From Yersinia massiliensis (GTDB taxonomy: Bacteria > Pseudomonadota > Gammaproteobacteria > Enterobacterales > Enterobacteriaceae): a DNA stretch of 64,000 bases. The first letter of the stretch is position 1; the number at the start of each line of letters is the position of its first letter. The stretch spans positions 1,240,001 through 1,304,000 of the forward strand of contig NZ_CP028487.1 in the NCBI RefSeq assembly GCF_003048255.1, given 5' to 3'. Below, in pieces: positions 20,673 through 30,074 of this stretch. The notes under the pieces were generated by a model. It was not told the DNA's origin, did not search any database, and saw nothing but the letters and a program-made list of their open reading frames with translations. The translations under genes were made by a program, and so were the position numbers.

Positions 20673-22052
20673 CTAATTTTCTGTTGTCTTACGCTGACGG
20701 GGCTTTTTCGCCACATTGATTTGGGTGATTTCACTTTCCACCCAACCATCCTGTAGCCGAGTAGTCAGCTTGTCACCGGTATGAACTTGCTTGGTGGTCT
20801 TGAGCAGTGCACCTGCAGGGGTTTGTGTCACGCTGTAGCCGCGAGCCAAAGTCGCTAATGGGCTAACTGTCTCCAGTTGCGAACAGGCGATACCAAAGCG
20901 CTGACGATAGTCATTGAGTTGGCGCTCCAATGCTTGACGCAAACGGTATTCCTGTTGTTGTACCCGCTGACTATAACGGTGAATTTGTCCTTGCGGTTGA
21001 GCTTGAACCAAACGCTGTTGGAGCCGTTCGGTACGTTTGCCCAATAAACGAATTTGTGTCTGCGCACTCTCTGCTAGGCGACGTTGCAGCTTCAGCAGCA
21101 GCGTTTGCTGACGTGCTAAACGCAAATGGGGATGTTGTTGCTGCAAACGATGTTCGAGGCGAGTGAATTGCTGGCTACGTTGTGCCAGATAGTAATCCAT
21201 CGCCATTTCCATTCTTTGTTGCTGCCCTTGTATTTGCCTGACCAGTTCAAGCTGGTTACGGCTGACTAACTCAGCAGCGGCAGAAGGGGTTGGGGCGCGT
21301 AAGTCGGCAACAAAATCAGCGATAGTGACATCGGTTTCATGGCCGACTGCGCTGACAATAGGAATGCGACTGCTAAAGATGGCGCGAGCAACTCGCTCAT
21401 CGTTAAAACTCCACAAATCCTCCAGAGAGCCACCACCACGCCCGACAATCAAGACATCGCATTCGCCCCGCAGGTTAGCGAGTTGAATGGCGCGGACTAT
21501 CTGCATTGGCGCATCAGCACCTTGTACCGCTGTTGGGTAAATAATCACCGGCAGTGAAGGGTCACGGCGTTGCAACACCTGTAACACGTCGTGTAACGCC
21601 GCGCCACTGGATGAGGTAATGACCCCGACTTGTTTGGCAGGGCTGGGGAGGGGGTGCTTAATGCTAGGGTCAAATAGCCCTTCTGCGGCCAGTTTTTGCT
21701 TCAACTGCTCAAATTGCTGTTGCAACAATCCGTCACCGGCAGGCTGCATACTTTCGGCAATTAACTGATAGTCACCACGGGGCTCATAAAGCGTAATCGA
21801 TGCCCTGACCAAAACTTGTTGGCCATTTTGTGGGTGAAAAGTGGTACGGCGGTTGGTATTGCGAAACATCGCACAACGCACCTGTGCCCGATCATCTTTC
21901 AGGGTGAAATACCAGTGGCCGGAAGAGGGCTGAGAGAAATTAGAAATCTCAGCAGTGAGCCAAATCTGGCCCATTTCCATTTCCAGCAGCTGTCGCACCG
22001 TCTGATTTAGGCGGCTGACGGTAAAAATTGTTGAGGCAGAGGATTGTGACAT
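20673..22052 (-). CDS. xseA: Exodeoxyribonuclease VII large subunit
   Basis: A 459-residue protein. With XseB, encoded elsewhere, it degrades single-stranded DNA into short oligonucleotides. An N-terminal OB-fold (about 10-105, [16 protein letters not shown]) precedes the catalytic domain with [13 protein letters not shown] and [16 protein letters not shown] long basic, Gln/Arg-rich coiled coil (about 270-400) and a C-terminal segment follow. A frame from 22082 adds ten residues without family support. The start at 22052 ([17 protein letters not shown]) agrees with E. coli. It is divergent from guaB, and the two share a 168-bp promoter region. Confidence 0.96.
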   Translation of the reverse strand: MSQSSASTIFTVSRLNQTVRQLLEMEMGQIWLTAEISNFSQPSSGHWYFTLKDDRAQVRCAMFRNTNRRTTFHPQNGQQVLVRASITLYEPRGDYQLIAESMQPAGDGLLQQQFEQLKQKLAAEGLFDPSIKHPLPSPAKQVGVITSSSGAALHDVLQVLQRRDPSLPVIIYPTAVQGADAPMQIVRAIQLANLRGECDVLIVGRGGGSLEDLWSFNDERVARAIFSSRIPIVSAVGHETDVTIADFVADLRAPTPSAAAELVSRNQLELVRQIQGQQQRMEMAMDYYLAQRSQQFTRLEHRLQQQHPHLRLARQQTLLLKLQRRLAESAQTQIRLLGKRTERLQQRLVQAQPQGQIHRYSQRVQQQEYRLRQALERQLNDYRQRFGIACSQLETVSPLATLARGYSVTQTPAGALLKTTKQVHTGDKLTTRLQDGWVESEITQINVAKKPRQRKTTEN

Positions 22053-22144
22053 GTGACCTAGATCAAATTTTAAAACAAGCACTTAATTGATCGATATTAC
22101 CTACCTGAAACCGGTTGGCAAGAAATATTCTGAAAAAGTACTGG

Positions 22145-22160
22145 AGGCAAACGGTTACGC
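22145..22160 (+). promoter_or_regulatory. Candidate PurR operator of guaBA
   Basis: AGGCAAACGGTTACGC matches the PurR consensus ACGCAAACGTTTGCGT at 12 of 16 positions. It lies 61 bp before guaB, where E. coli guaBA is also under purine repression. A possible -10 TAGAAT is at 22165-22170. Confidence 0.6.
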
Positions 22161-22220
22161 TCTGTAGAATGCCACGGCAATATTTTATCTTTTCACATTC
22201 ACCTTGGTGAGATATTGCCC

Positions 22221-23684
22221 ATGCTACGTATCGCGAAAGAAGCTCTAACGTTTGACGACGTCCTCTTGGTTCCAGCCCACTCCACAGTACTGCCTAATAC
22301 GGCGGAACTTGGCACTCAACTGACTGCAACTATCCGCCTAAATATTCCTATGCTCTCTGCAGCCATGGATACCGTTACCGAAGCTCGCTTGGCCATTGCA
22401 TTGGCACAAGAAGGCGGTTTAGGTTTCATCCACAAAAATATGTCCATTGAGCGCCAGGCTGAAGAAGTTAGCCGGGTCAAAAAGCACGAAAGTGGTGTTG
22501 TGACCGAACCACAAACGGTGACACCAACGACGACGCTACGCCAAGTTAAGGAACTGACCGCCCGTAATGGTTTCGCCGGTTATCCGGTCGTGACCGAAGA
22601 TTATGAGTTGGTTGGGATCATCACTGGCCGTGACGTTCGTTTCGTCACCGATTTGGATCAACCCGTGACGGCGGTGATGACACCAAAAGAGCGGTTGGTT
22701 ACTGTCAGGGAAGGCGAAGCGCGCGAAGTTGTGCTGCAAAAAATGCATGAAAAACGCGTAGAAAAAGCATTGGTGGTTGATGATAGCTTCCACTTACGCG
22801 GCATGATCACCGTGAAAGACTTCCAAAAAGCAGAACGCAAGCCAAACGCCTGTAAAGACGAACATGGTCGCTTACGTGTTGGCGCTGCAGTCGGGGCCGG
22901 TGCAGGTAACGAAGAGCGTGTAGATGCTTTAGTGGCTGCGGGTGTTGATGTCTTGCTGATTGACTCATCTCATGGTCACTCCGAAGGCGTGTTACAGCGT
23001 ATACGTGAAACGCGAGCTAAATATCCAAACCTACAAATCGTCGGCGGTAACGTTGCGACAGGTGCTGGTGCGAAGGCGCTGGCTGATGCTGGCGTGAGCG
23101 CGGTTAAAGTGGGTATCGGCCCTGGTTCTATCTGTACTACCCGTATTGTGACCGGTGTTGGTGTGCCACAGATCACGGCGATTGCCGATGCAGTCGAAGC
23201 CTTGGAAGGCACCGGTATTCCGGTGATTGCTGATGGCGGTATTCGTTTCTCTGGTGATATCGCGAAAGCCATCGCGGCTGGCGCGGCATGTGTCATGGTC
23301 GGATCTATGTTGGCCGGAACCGAAGAGTCTCCAGGCGAAATCGAACTGTATCAAGGCCGTTCGTTTAAATCTTACCGTGGTATGGGGTCACTGGGCGCGA
23401 TGTCCAAAGGCTCTTCAGACCGTTACTTCCAGACCGATAATGCTGCCGATAAATTAGTGCCGGAAGGCATTGAAGGGCGTGTGGCTTACAAAGGTCTGCT
23501 TAAAGAGATTGTGCATCAACAAATGGGTGGCCTGCGTTCATGTATGGGGCTGACTGGCTGTGGCACTATCAATGAATTGCGTACCAAAGCTGAGTTTGTT
23601 CGTATCAGTGGCGCAGGTATTCAAGAAAGCCATGTGCATGATGTGACCATTACTAAAGAGTCACCGAACTACCGTATGGGCTAA
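22221..23684 (+). CDS. guaB: IMP dehydrogenase
   Basis: A 487-residue enzyme that oxidises IMP to XMP with NAD+, the committed step of GMP synthesis. The (beta/alpha)8 barrel is interrupted by two CBS domains (about 95-200, with GITGRDVRF and MITVKDFQK). The catalytic cysteine is C305 in [13 protein letters not shown]. The flap contains [10 protein letters not shown] and the barrel has [10 protein letters not shown] and GSMLAGT. The ATG at 22221 ([16 protein letters not shown]) matches E. coli. A TTG two codons upstream is not needed. It forms an operon with guaA. Confidence 0.98.
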   Translation: MLRIAKEALTFDDVLLVPAHSTVLPNTAELGTQLTATIRLNIPMLSAAMDTVTEARLAIALAQEGGLGFIHKNMSIERQAEEVSRVKKHESGVVTEPQTVTPTTTLRQVKELTARNGFAGYPVVTEDYELVGIITGRDVRFVTDLDQPVTAVMTPKERLVTVREGEAREVVLQKMHEKRVEKALVVDDSFHLRGMITVKDFQKAERKPNACKDEHGRLRVGAAVGAGAGNEERVDALVAAGVDVLLIDSSHGHSEGVLQRIRETRAKYPNLQIVGGNVATGAGAKALADAGVSAVKVGIGPGSICTTRIVTGVGVPQITAIADAVEALEGTGIPVIADGGIRFSGDIAKAIAAGAACVMVGSMLAGTEESPGEIELYQGRSFKSYRGMGSLGAMSKGSSDRYFQTDNAADKLVPEGIEGRVAYKGLLKEIVHQQMGGLRSCMGLTGCGTINELRTKAEFVRISGAGIQESHVHDVTITKESPNYRMG

Positions 23685-23715
23685 TGCCTAAGGTTGAACC
23701 GGTGAGTTTGATTTT

Positions 23716-23744
23716 CGTCCGCTGTGCATGCTATACAGCGGGCG
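23716..23744 (+). terminator. Hairpin in the guaB-guaA intergenic region
   Basis: A ten-base stem, CGTCCGCTGT (23716-23725) with ACAGCGGGCG (23735-23744), is followed by TTAATTCAATTC rather than a clean T-run. It is more likely an mRNA-stabilising or weakly attenuating hairpin than a full terminator, as guaA has no obvious strong promoter after it. Confidence 0.4.
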
Positions 23745-23823
23745 TTAATTCAATTCTTGGTCCCGCCGACTGGAATGCTATCAGTTATTTATTTTTATTA
23801 AAAACCCTTGGAATACGCCGCAC

Positions 23824-25401
23824 ATGACAAAAAATATCCATAAACATCGCATTCTTATTCTTGATTTCGGCTCGCAATACACCCAACTGGTGGCACGCCG
23901 CGTTCGTGAAATTGGTGTCTATTGTGAATTATGGGCGTGGGACGTAACCGAAGCCCAAATCCGTGACTTTAATCCAAGCGGTATTATCCTCTCCGGCGGC
24001 CCTGAAAGCACCACAGAACACGACAGCCCACGAGCGCCTGATTATGTGTTCACTGCGGGTGTGCCAGTATTGGGTGTGTGTTACGGCATGCAAACCATGG
24101 CCATGCAGTTGGGCGGCAAAGTTGAAGGGTCAAATCAGCGTGAATTTGGTTATGCGCAGGTTGAAATTAAAACGGATAGTGCACTTATCCGTGATATTAA
24201 AGATGCCATCAATCCGGCTGGTGAAGCTGTTCTCGATGTGTGGATGAGCCATGGTGATAAAGTCACTGCTATTCCATCCGATTTCGTGACGGTTGCCAGT
24301 ACCGATACTTGCCCGTTTGCCATTATGGCCAACGAAGAAAAGCATTTTTATGGCGTGCAGTTCCACCCAGAAGTCACGCATACCAAGCAAGGCCAACGTC
24401 TGCTTGAGCGCTTTGTTCTCGATATCTGTGCCTGCGAAGCACTGTGGACGCCGGCAACGATTATCGAAGATGCGATTGTCCGCTTGCGTGAACAAATCGG
24501 TGAAGACCATGTGATCCTCGGCTTGTCCGGCGGTGTTGATTCATCTGTGACCGCAATGCTGCTGCACCGTGCGATCGGTAAGCGCCTGACTTGTGTGTTT
24601 GTCGATAACGGCCTGCTGCGCTTAAACGAAGCGGATCAAGTGCTGGAAATGTTCGGCGATAAATTTGGCCTGAATATTGTTCATGTTGCAGCAGAAGATC
24701 GTTTCCTTGCCGCACTGGCGGGCGTGGACGAGCCTGAAGCAAAACGCAAAATCATTGGTCGCGTGTTTGTTGAGCTTTTCGACGAAGAAGCTTGCAAGCA
24801 AGAGCAAGTTAAGTGGTTGGCACAGGGTACGATTTATCCAGACGTGATTGAATCAGCTGCATCTGCTACCGGTAAGGCGCATGTGATTAAGTCGCACCAC
24901 AATGTGGGCGGCTTGCCGAAAGAAATGAAACTTGGGCTGGTAGAGCCACTGAAAGAATTATTTAAAGATGAAGTGCGTAAAATCGGTCTGGAATTGGGCT
25001 TGCCGTATGACATGCTGTACCGTCATCCATTCCCAGGTCCTGGCTTAGGTGTCCGCGTCCTTGGCGAAGTGAAAAAAGAGTATTGCGATTTACTGCGCCG
25101 CGCCGATGCTATCTTTATCGAAGAGCTGCACAAAGCGGACCTCTACAATAAGGTCAGCCAAGCCTTTACCGTGTTCCTGCCTGTTCGTTCTGTCGGCGTG
25201 ATGGGTGATGGCCGTAAATATGATTGGGTTGTTTCGCTGCGTGCGGTTGAAACCATTGATTTTATGACAGCTCATTGGGCGCACCTGCCTTATGACTTCT
25301 TAGGGCGTGTTTCAAATCGTATCATCAATGAAGTGAATGGCATTTCACGTGTCGTTTACGATATCAGTGGAAAACCCCCTGCGACTATCGAGTGGGAATG
25401 A
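23824..25401 (+). CDS. guaA: GMP synthase (glutamine-hydrolysing)
   Basis: A 525-residue enzyme that aminates XMP to GMP. The class I glutamine amidotransferase domain (about 9-207) has the nucleophile C86 in GVCYGMQ and the HPEV histidine/glutamate dyad. The ATP-pyrophosphatase domain carries the P-loop LSGGVDSSV. The C-terminal dimerisation domain ends with [17 protein letters not shown]. It lies 139 bp after guaB and has a strong terminator downstream. Confidence 0.98.
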   Translation: MTKNIHKHRILILDFGSQYTQLVARRVREIGVYCELWAWDVTEAQIRDFNPSGIILSGGPESTTEHDSPRAPDYVFTAGVPVLGVCYGMQTMAMQLGGKVEGSNQREFGYAQVEIKTDSALIRDIKDAINPAGEAVLDVWMSHGDKVTAIPSDFVTVASTDTCPFAIMANEEKHFYGVQFHPEVTHTKQGQRLLERFVLDICACEALWTPATIIEDAIVRLREQIGEDHVILGLSGGVDSSVTAMLLHRAIGKRLTCVFVDNGLLRLNEADQVLEMFGDKFGLNIVHVAAEDRFLAALAGVDEPEAKRKIIGRVFVELFDEEACKQEQVKWLAQGTIYPDVIESAASATGKAHVIKSHHNVGGLPKEMKLGLVEPLKELFKDEVRKIGLELGLPYDMLYRHPFPGPGLGVRVLGEVKKEYCDLLRRADAIFIEELHKADLYNKVSQAFTVFLPVRSVGVMGDGRKYDWVVSLRAVETIDFMTAHWAHLPYDFLGRVSNRIINEVNGISRVVYDISGKPPATIEWE

Positions 25402-25447
25402 TTTCGCGTCTGGCAACAGCCTGCACGTAAAAGTACTAAATATCGCT

Positions 25448-25474
25448 AAGCCCGCGTAACTGCGGGCTTTTTTG
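25448..25474 (+). terminator. Rho-independent terminator after guaA
   Basis: The stem AAGCCCGC (25448-25455) pairs with GCGGGCTT (25462-25469) and a TTTTTTG run follows. It closes the guaBA operon. Confidence 0.85.
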
Positions 25475-25534
25475 TTTCTTAGCCAAATAATTGGTATCCG
25501 CAGGAAATTTGTTAGAGGAGCCCCCTTGAGCTTA

Positions 25535-25972
25535 TTAGAGCTTTTCATTATGCCAATGCATTAAAACGTAGTCGCCGTCGTTGCTCCTGCCAGTAGCAAT
25601 TGCCACCCACCCCTGTTTTTGATAAAACGCCAACGCTCGCTGGTTTTTTGCCAGACATTTGAGTGAACCGTGGCTGGTAAATAACGCTTGTGCTGCTTGT
25701 AATAGGGCTTTGCCTGCCCCGAGATGCTGAGTTTGCGGATCCACAAAGAGGTTATGCAGAAAACTCTCCTGCATAAAAATTGAAGCGAAACCCACGTGCC
25801 GATCACCGTCAATGGCGACCAAAATTGTTTCACCTAGCGTAGAACGGTCAAAATCTTCCAAACGAAACTGCTCACCATCCAGCCAACTAAAAGCTTCTTG
25901 CCGCGATGCCAGATATAAGGTACGCAGAAAAGGGCGGTCACTTTCCTGATACTGACGAATCTTAATGCTCAT
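25535..25972 (-). CDS. GNAT family N-acetyltransferase
   Basis: A 145-residue single-domain protein with the GNAT pattern. The N-terminal strand is IKIRQYQESDRPFLRTLY. Motif A (LHNLFVDPQTQHLGAGKALL) contains the QxxGxG/A acetyl-CoA loop. Motif B reads LKCLAKNQRALAFYQKQGW. The acceptor cannot be predicted. It is convergent with guaA and sits at the edge between the core genes and the fimbrial island. Confidence 0.85.
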   Translation of the reverse strand: MSIKIRQYQESDRPFLRTLYLASRQEAFSWLDGEQFRLEDFDRSTLGETILVAIDGDRHVGFASIFMQESFLHNLFVDPQTQHLGAGKALLQAAQALFTSHGSLKCLAKNQRALAFYQKQGWVAIATGRSNDGDYVLMHWHNEKL

Positions 25973-26214
25973 GGTTCGATTATACCTCTAAGACACAGCC
26001 TGTTAGCGGTCCTGCTTTGCGGTTGTATGAATGCATCATTGATCTTCACGGCCGGAAAAAGCAAATTACGTTCTCGAAAAAAGAGGAAGGCTATTATGGA
26101 ATATCTACAAAATTAACCCTTGGTAGATTTGCCGTCGCAATGTTCTCTTTTATTGATTATTATTGCTGGCTATCTATAATAAATTTTTGATACGTATCAT
26201 TGGAAATAATTGGC

Positions 26215-27015
26215 ATGAGTAAATGTTATACTATAAATGATAATATTTCATTTTACCCAGAAAGTGGTACCCTCTTATCCTCTTTGGGTGGTGCTCGCAT
26301 TAAACTCAACGTGCCAACAGCACAATTACTAGAGGCGTTTGTTAATAGAGTTGGTGTGATAATATCGCAAAGTGATTTGTATTTAATTGCTTGGGGTGAT
26401 AATGGTGTGAATGTCACACCGAATACTCTGTATCAAAACATTTCATTATTACGTAAAGCATTGCAGGATATCGGGTTGTCTGGTGAAACTATCACGACTG
26501 TAAGAGGAAAAGGGTTTATCTTTACAGTCACTAAAGTTGCAGAATGCGAAGTTGAGATTGACCCAACCCCTGAAGATGATGAAATTATTGTCGAGAATAT
26601 TGCCCCTCAGCAACAAGATAAGAAAATAGTAACCAAAAACAGATATAATATAGTATTGCTATCCGCATCTGTTTTGATTTTATTTAGTGCTGTACTTTAT
26701 TTTATCCATAAAAGTATTCCTAAGCGTATAATCGACTACCCTAAAAACTTCACATTTTTATCAAAAATTGATGGGTGCAGTATATTCACCAGCACTGATT
26801 TGCATAACTTGGAAAGTCAGGAGAAAATTAACACGTTCCTAAGTGGTCAATCATTAGAGTGTAATACTTACCCTTATATTTACTTAAACTATACAATAAG
26901 ACATCCTACAATATCAGTCATTTCTTGTCAGTTTGAAGTTAATTATAGTAAGAAGAATAATTGTAGAACTGAAATATTCGTCAATCATGGTGGTTTTAAT
27001 GAAATTAAATACTAA
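26215..27015 (+). CDS. Membrane-bound winged-helix regulator (CadC/ToxR type)
   Basis: A 266-residue protein. The N-terminal 100 residues form an OmpR/ToxR-type winged helix (LNVPTAQLLEAFVNRVGVII, then a TPNTLYQNISLLRKALQDIG recognition helix, with wing VRGKGFIF). A linker, one membrane span (about 144-163, NIVLLSASVLILFSAVLYFI) and a periplasmic domain with three cysteines follow. Such proteins sense envelope or external signals and bind DNA directly. The ATG at 26215 is chosen over a TTG at 26200. The gene is AT-rich, like the rest of the island. Its end overlaps the next gene by 17 bp, so the two are coupled. It probably controls the fimbrial operon downstream. Confidence 0.82.
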   Translation: MSKCYTINDNISFYPESGTLLSSLGGARIKLNVPTAQLLEAFVNRVGVIISQSDLYLIAWGDNGVNVTPNTLYQNISLLRKALQDIGLSGETITTVRGKGFIFTVTKVAECEVEIDPTPEDDEIIVENIAPQQQDKKIVTKNRYNIVLLSASVLILFSAVLYFIHKSIPKRIIDYPKNFTFLSKIDGCSIFTSTDLHNLESQEKINTFLSGQSLECNTYPYIYLNYTIRHPTISVISCQFEVNYSKKNNCRTEIFVNHGGFNEIKY

Positions 27016-27475
27016 ATACATATTACTGATTTTTATATCAGTCATCATGATTGTTTCCGCTATTGCCTATGCTTATTTTTTAGTGGACAATAACAATAAA
27101 AAACTAAATTGCCATGGTGTACATTATACGTATAGTAAAAATTTTAACATCAAGTCTAATGTTGAAATAAATCTATATAGCAAAAATGGCTATATGATAA
27201 TAAATGGAGTTGTTACTAATAATAATATACCCTATCAATTAACTAGGAAGACACTATTTAATATCTCTGATATTGATAATAAAACGGTTCTGACTTTTAC
27301 TGGCATTGAGATCAGTCTTTCAGACGAAGTGAGCCGAACTGACCTTGAGCAGATGCTACCTAGTTTTATGTCCCAAGTAGGGAGTAATCTCTTGATTTCT
27401 ATTTATAGGATTAACAATAATAATTATATTATTGAGTCTAATAATGTGGCGAGTTTTCTATGTAATAAGGATTAA
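26999..27475 (+). CDS. FidL-like membrane protein, copy 1
   Basis: A 158-residue protein with an N-terminal membrane anchor (about 5-27, YILLIFISVIMIVSAIAYAY) and a small extracytoplasmic domain bounded by cysteines (LNCHGV near the start, FLCNKD at the end). It resembles FidL-like proteins, which are often encoded next to ToxR-type fimbrial regulators. The conserved core is MIINGVVTNNN followed by RKTLF. The start at 26999 lies inside the preceding regulator, giving a 17-bp overlap. A longer in-frame start exists but would put charged residues before the anchor. It may act like ToxS beside ToxR, as periplasmic partner of the regulator; this is inference from context. Confidence 0.7.
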   Translation: MKLNTKYILLIFISVIMIVSAIAYAYFLVDNNNKKLNCHGVHYTYSKNFNIKSNVEINLYSKNGYMIINGVVTNNNIPYQLTRKTLFNISDIDNKTVLTFTGIEISLSDEVSRTDLEQMLPSFMSQVGSNLLISIYRINNNNYIIESNNVASFLCNKD

Positions 27476-27874
27476 TTTATTGGGTGTATTGCTTAAATGT
27501 CAGCATGTTCTTGACTATTTTAATTAGAGATGTTTAAGCATTTTTATTATACCCTATATCGTTATTGCTTATTTTAAAGGTGATATTCATTATTCTGAAT
27601 ATTAACCAAGTCTTAATTAAGTCTTAACTGGGCTAGATTCTGCTCAACTAAAGCCCACCTTTCACCTACAGTTGTAGTGAAACTTCCATGTAATAAAATC
27701 AAATAATTTTCATATATTTCAATGTGTTATTTTTAGTCTGTGACGCTTTGGTATGGGGTTCTCTGCATGATTTCATTAATAAATTTTAATTAAGACCTTA
27801 TGATTTATATTATTTTATAGCTTATGTTTTAATTGCTGCTCTGATTTTTTAATTCAAATAAAGAGTACATTTTT
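27476..27874. promoter_or_regulatory. AT-rich control region with repeated GTCTTAAT motifs
   Basis: This 399-bp stretch has no supported gene. It contains two direct copies of AAGTCTTAA at 27608-27616 and 27619-27627, 11 bp apart (one helical turn). An inverted copy, TTAATTAAGAC, lies at 27786-27796. Related sites occur before the pilin gene and after the fimbrial operon. It probably holds the promoter of the LuxR-type gene at 27875. Confidence 0.5.
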
Positions 27875-28408
27875 ATGCGCTGCATAATAACTATATCTGA
27901 TCACAATAATTTTTTCTCGTATGGGCTGTATCATTTATTTAAGAGCCATCTTAAAAATTGTTTATTGGTTAAGACTACGAGTCTTGGCAATGAAACTGAT
28001 GATAGCTTTATCGCTATATCCTTTTGTGAGAATGTCAGCGTTACTCTTGAAATTAGAGATAAAAAACATATGGCAAGAGAACTTACTTCGGAAGTGGTTA
28101 TTTTTAGAGATGACAGTGTTAATCAATTAAGCCATAAAGTTGAATCTACAATCGCTAATATGCTAAAGCATGGCCACGGGCATGATGTTATCTGTAATAA
28201 TCGTGGAGTTATTAAATTAACGTCAACTCAAATAAAAATTTGCGAATTTTTTTATAATGGTATTACCACTAAGACTGCTTCTATTTTACTGAATCTAAGT
28301 GAGAAAACCATTAGCACTCATAAGCGAAATGTTATGAAAAAGATAAATGTTATTAATAATCAAGGGCTATATCTTTGGATTGAAAAAAATAAGAATAACT
28401 ATTTTTAA
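27875..28408 (+). CDS. LuxR-type transcriptional regulator
   Basis: A 177-residue protein with a C-terminal LuxR/FixJ helix-turn-helix (about 116-172). The pattern LTSTQIKICEFFYNGITTKT, then LNLSEKTISTHKRNVMKKIN, is typical. The N-terminal 110 residues look like a degenerate receiver (IITISDHNNFFSYGLYHLF) but lack the acidic pocket and the usual phospho-acceptor Asp. Activity is therefore unlikely to depend on phosphorylation, as in other fimbrial or capsule regulators of the RcsA/MrkI kind. It is AT-rich and lies between two FidL-like genes, upstream of the pilin operon. Confidence 0.8.
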   Translation: MRCIITISDHNNFFSYGLYHLFKSHLKNCLLVKTTSLGNETDDSFIAISFCENVSVTLEIRDKKHMARELTSEVVIFRDDSVNQLSHKVESTIANMLKHGHGHDVICNNRGVIKLTSTQIKICEFFYNGITTKTASILLNLSEKTISTHKRNVMKKINVINNQGLYLWIEKNKNNYF

Positions 28409-28451
28409 GTGTCCATAAAAACAAATAAATTAAAATGATAAGGTTTTTTTG

Positions 28452-28967
28452 ATGAACGACATTGCTCTTGTGAATAAAACTTATTTCATATTTAAAATAA
28501 TTATGTCTATCGTGTTTGTCTATTTTGTTTCATTTTTACTGCTAAAGGTTAGATATTGTAAAAGTGATGTAATTAATTGTAATGCGAATCTGACCATTCA
28601 TAGAAAAGAACTGGGTCTAATGACAAAACTTATGGTCGAATTTTCTATGAATAATAATAATGGAATTGTCTATATTGATGGCGTTGTTTATAAAAATAAT
28701 GAGAAGATAGGCACGATAAGTCGTAGAACCTTTTTTGATGTAACAGCAATTAATGATGATTTGTTACTAATATCGAAAAGAAATTGGGTGACAGAAACTA
28801 ATAATGTGAATGAATCTTTATTTTCAGAGCTGATGCTATCGAAGTTTTATTTAGTTGATGATCATCCGATGGCTGCTTTCTTCACTAAAAATCGTAACGG
28901 AAGTTATTATATTTCGACTAAAACCATGCCCTATGTGTACTGCTCTAAGGTTTTAGGAGATCGCTAG
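28452..28967 (+). CDS. FidL-like membrane protein, copy 2
   Basis: A 171-residue protein with a membrane anchor (about 13-35, FKIIMSIVFVYFVSFLLL) and a short extracytoplasmic domain. It shares the plan of the gene at 26999: a cysteine after the anchor (RYCKSDVINC), the core VYIDGVVYKNN followed by RRTFF, and a terminal cysteine (YVYCSKV). The two are therefore paralogues. The ATG at 28452 has an AAGG ribosome site eight bases upstream. A TTG one codon earlier is less likely. It follows the LuxR-type gene by 43 bp and probably shares its transcript. Confidence 0.68.
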   Translation: MNDIALVNKTYFIFKIIMSIVFVYFVSFLLLKVRYCKSDVINCNANLTIHRKELGLMTKLMVEFSMNNNNGIVYIDGVVYKNNEKIGTISRRTFFDVTAINDDLLLISKRNWVTETNNVNESLFSELMLSKFYLVDDHPMAAFFTKNRNGSYYISTKTMPYVYCSKVLGDR

Positions 28968-29098
28968 AGTTATCCTTTTAGAAATAGTGGTCTATTAACA
29001 TACTGAGGATATTATTGCTGCTCAGCCTCCTGTAAGTAACCCGTCAACGCGAATCATTCATTCCTTCATACAGATTATGTCCCTTGGAGGAGATCGTC

Positions 29099-29197
29099 AT
29101 GTGCAAGCTCCATTATCTGTTAATTGCCTTTATGCTGTCTATTTGGGTTAGGGAACCTGAAAAGATAGCAGTCACAAAGCTGGGCTATCTCAGGTAA
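29099..29197 (+). CDS. Candidate 32-residue small membrane protein
   Basis: ATG at 29099 is preceded by a strong GGAGGAG ribosome site (29086-29092, six-base spacing). The frame gives MCKLHYLLIAFMLSIWVREP and twelve more residues up to TAA. The N-terminal half is hydrophobic enough for a membrane helix and the C-terminal half is basic. It lies in the 497-bp gap between the regulator cluster and the pilin gene. No known family was recognised, and a chance frame cannot be excluded. Confidence 0.35.
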   Translation: MCKLHYLLIAFMLSIWVREPEKIAVTKLGYLR

Positions 29198-29464
29198 CTG
29201 ACTTCAGCATATAACCCCAATTGATGGATTTAACTGTCATGTTTCAAACATATTCGGACTGATATTCTGTATTGTCTGTATTAAACAATACATTTAAGAG
29301 TGAAGTTAAATATATTTAAAATCAACAAATTACAAGTTTATTTTTATTGAAGATAAACCTGAAGAGTCTTAACTCCACCTTAATTAGACTAAATCACTAA
29401 ATGGTTAGCTTTCTCTAGAACATACTCAAATCCCTAATCAACGTGTCACTAGAGGAATAAATAC
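29198..29464. promoter_or_regulatory. Control region of the fimbrial operon
   Basis: This AT-rich stretch ends at the pilin start. It carries AGTCTTAACT at 29365-29374 and, inverted, TTAATTAGACT at 29380-29390. The two face each other about 90 bp before the pilin ATG. They resemble the sites at 27608-27627, 27786-27796 and 36842-36866. No invertible element flanked by long inverted repeats was seen, so phase variation by inversion is not suggested. Confidence 0.5.
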
Positions 29465-30016
29465 ATGCGTACAACACTTTTAACTTTATCACCTGCCGCA
29501 TTGTTATTGTTGGCTTCGACTGGAACGGCTTTTGCCGCAGAATCTGGTCGTAATGCCATGATAACAATAGAGGCTAGCATCGTAACTGCAACCTGTGATG
29601 TCTCGGTCACTGACCGATTGAATTTGAATAACCACACAGCAGCCGTTTTCACTGCCGCTGATACTTTTATTGATACGACGGCACAAAATTTTGATGTGAG
29701 ACTGATGAATTGTGGGAAACCGTCGGCGGAGGATGATACTGCGAGCTTGCGTATTTCGGGTTCAACACTGAGCGGTGGCAGTAACAATATCTTTAACAGC
29801 GATAATAGCTCTAGTGTTGGTGTCATGGTCAAACATGAAGGCACCATCCTACAAAGTGGAGACTCTATTCTTGTTGGGACTGCGGGTAGTACGCCGGCAC
29901 CTGGAGATTTTGAAAAATCGATTTCCTTAAGTGCCGCGTTGGCTACCACTAATATATCGGCCATCGAAAATACAAAGATTAGTGCGCCAATTACATTTAG
30001 CTTCGTTTATAACTAA
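29465..30016 (+). CDS. Fimbrial major subunit (type 1 pilin family)
   Basis: A 183-residue pilin with a signal peptide ending AFA (about residue 24). The mature protein has the pilin disulfide pair (TATCDVSV; LMNCGKP) and the C-terminal beta-strand pattern ending FSFVYN with penultimate Tyr, recognised by the periplasmic chaperone. It is the first gene of the operon and has a GAGGAA ribosome site, so it is probably the shaft subunit. It is secreted through Sec and assembled by the usher at 32928. Confidence 0.88.
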   Translation: MRTTLLTLSPAALLLLASTGTAFAAESGRNAMITIEASIVTATCDVSVTDRLNLNNHTAAVFTAADTFIDTTAQNFDVRLMNCGKPSAEDDTASLRISGSTLSGGSNNIFNSDNSSSVGVMVKHEGTILQSGDSILVGTAGSTPAPGDFEKSISLSAALATTNISAIENTKISAPITFSFVYN

Positions 30017-30074
30017 CCATTTCTGATGGCAGGCGATGATAACTCCCTGCCATCAGGCAAGAGGAGTTTGAGTA

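Noticed and set aside
29099..29197. Hok/Ldr-type type I toxin identity for the 32-codon frame
   Set aside because: Size and hydrophobicity are similar, but the typical Hok C-terminal residues and an antisense RNA were not seen.
29198..29464. Invertible fimbrial promoter
   Set aside because: Only about 10-base facing motifs were found, not longer inverted repeats flanking a promoter, and no recombinase gene is near.
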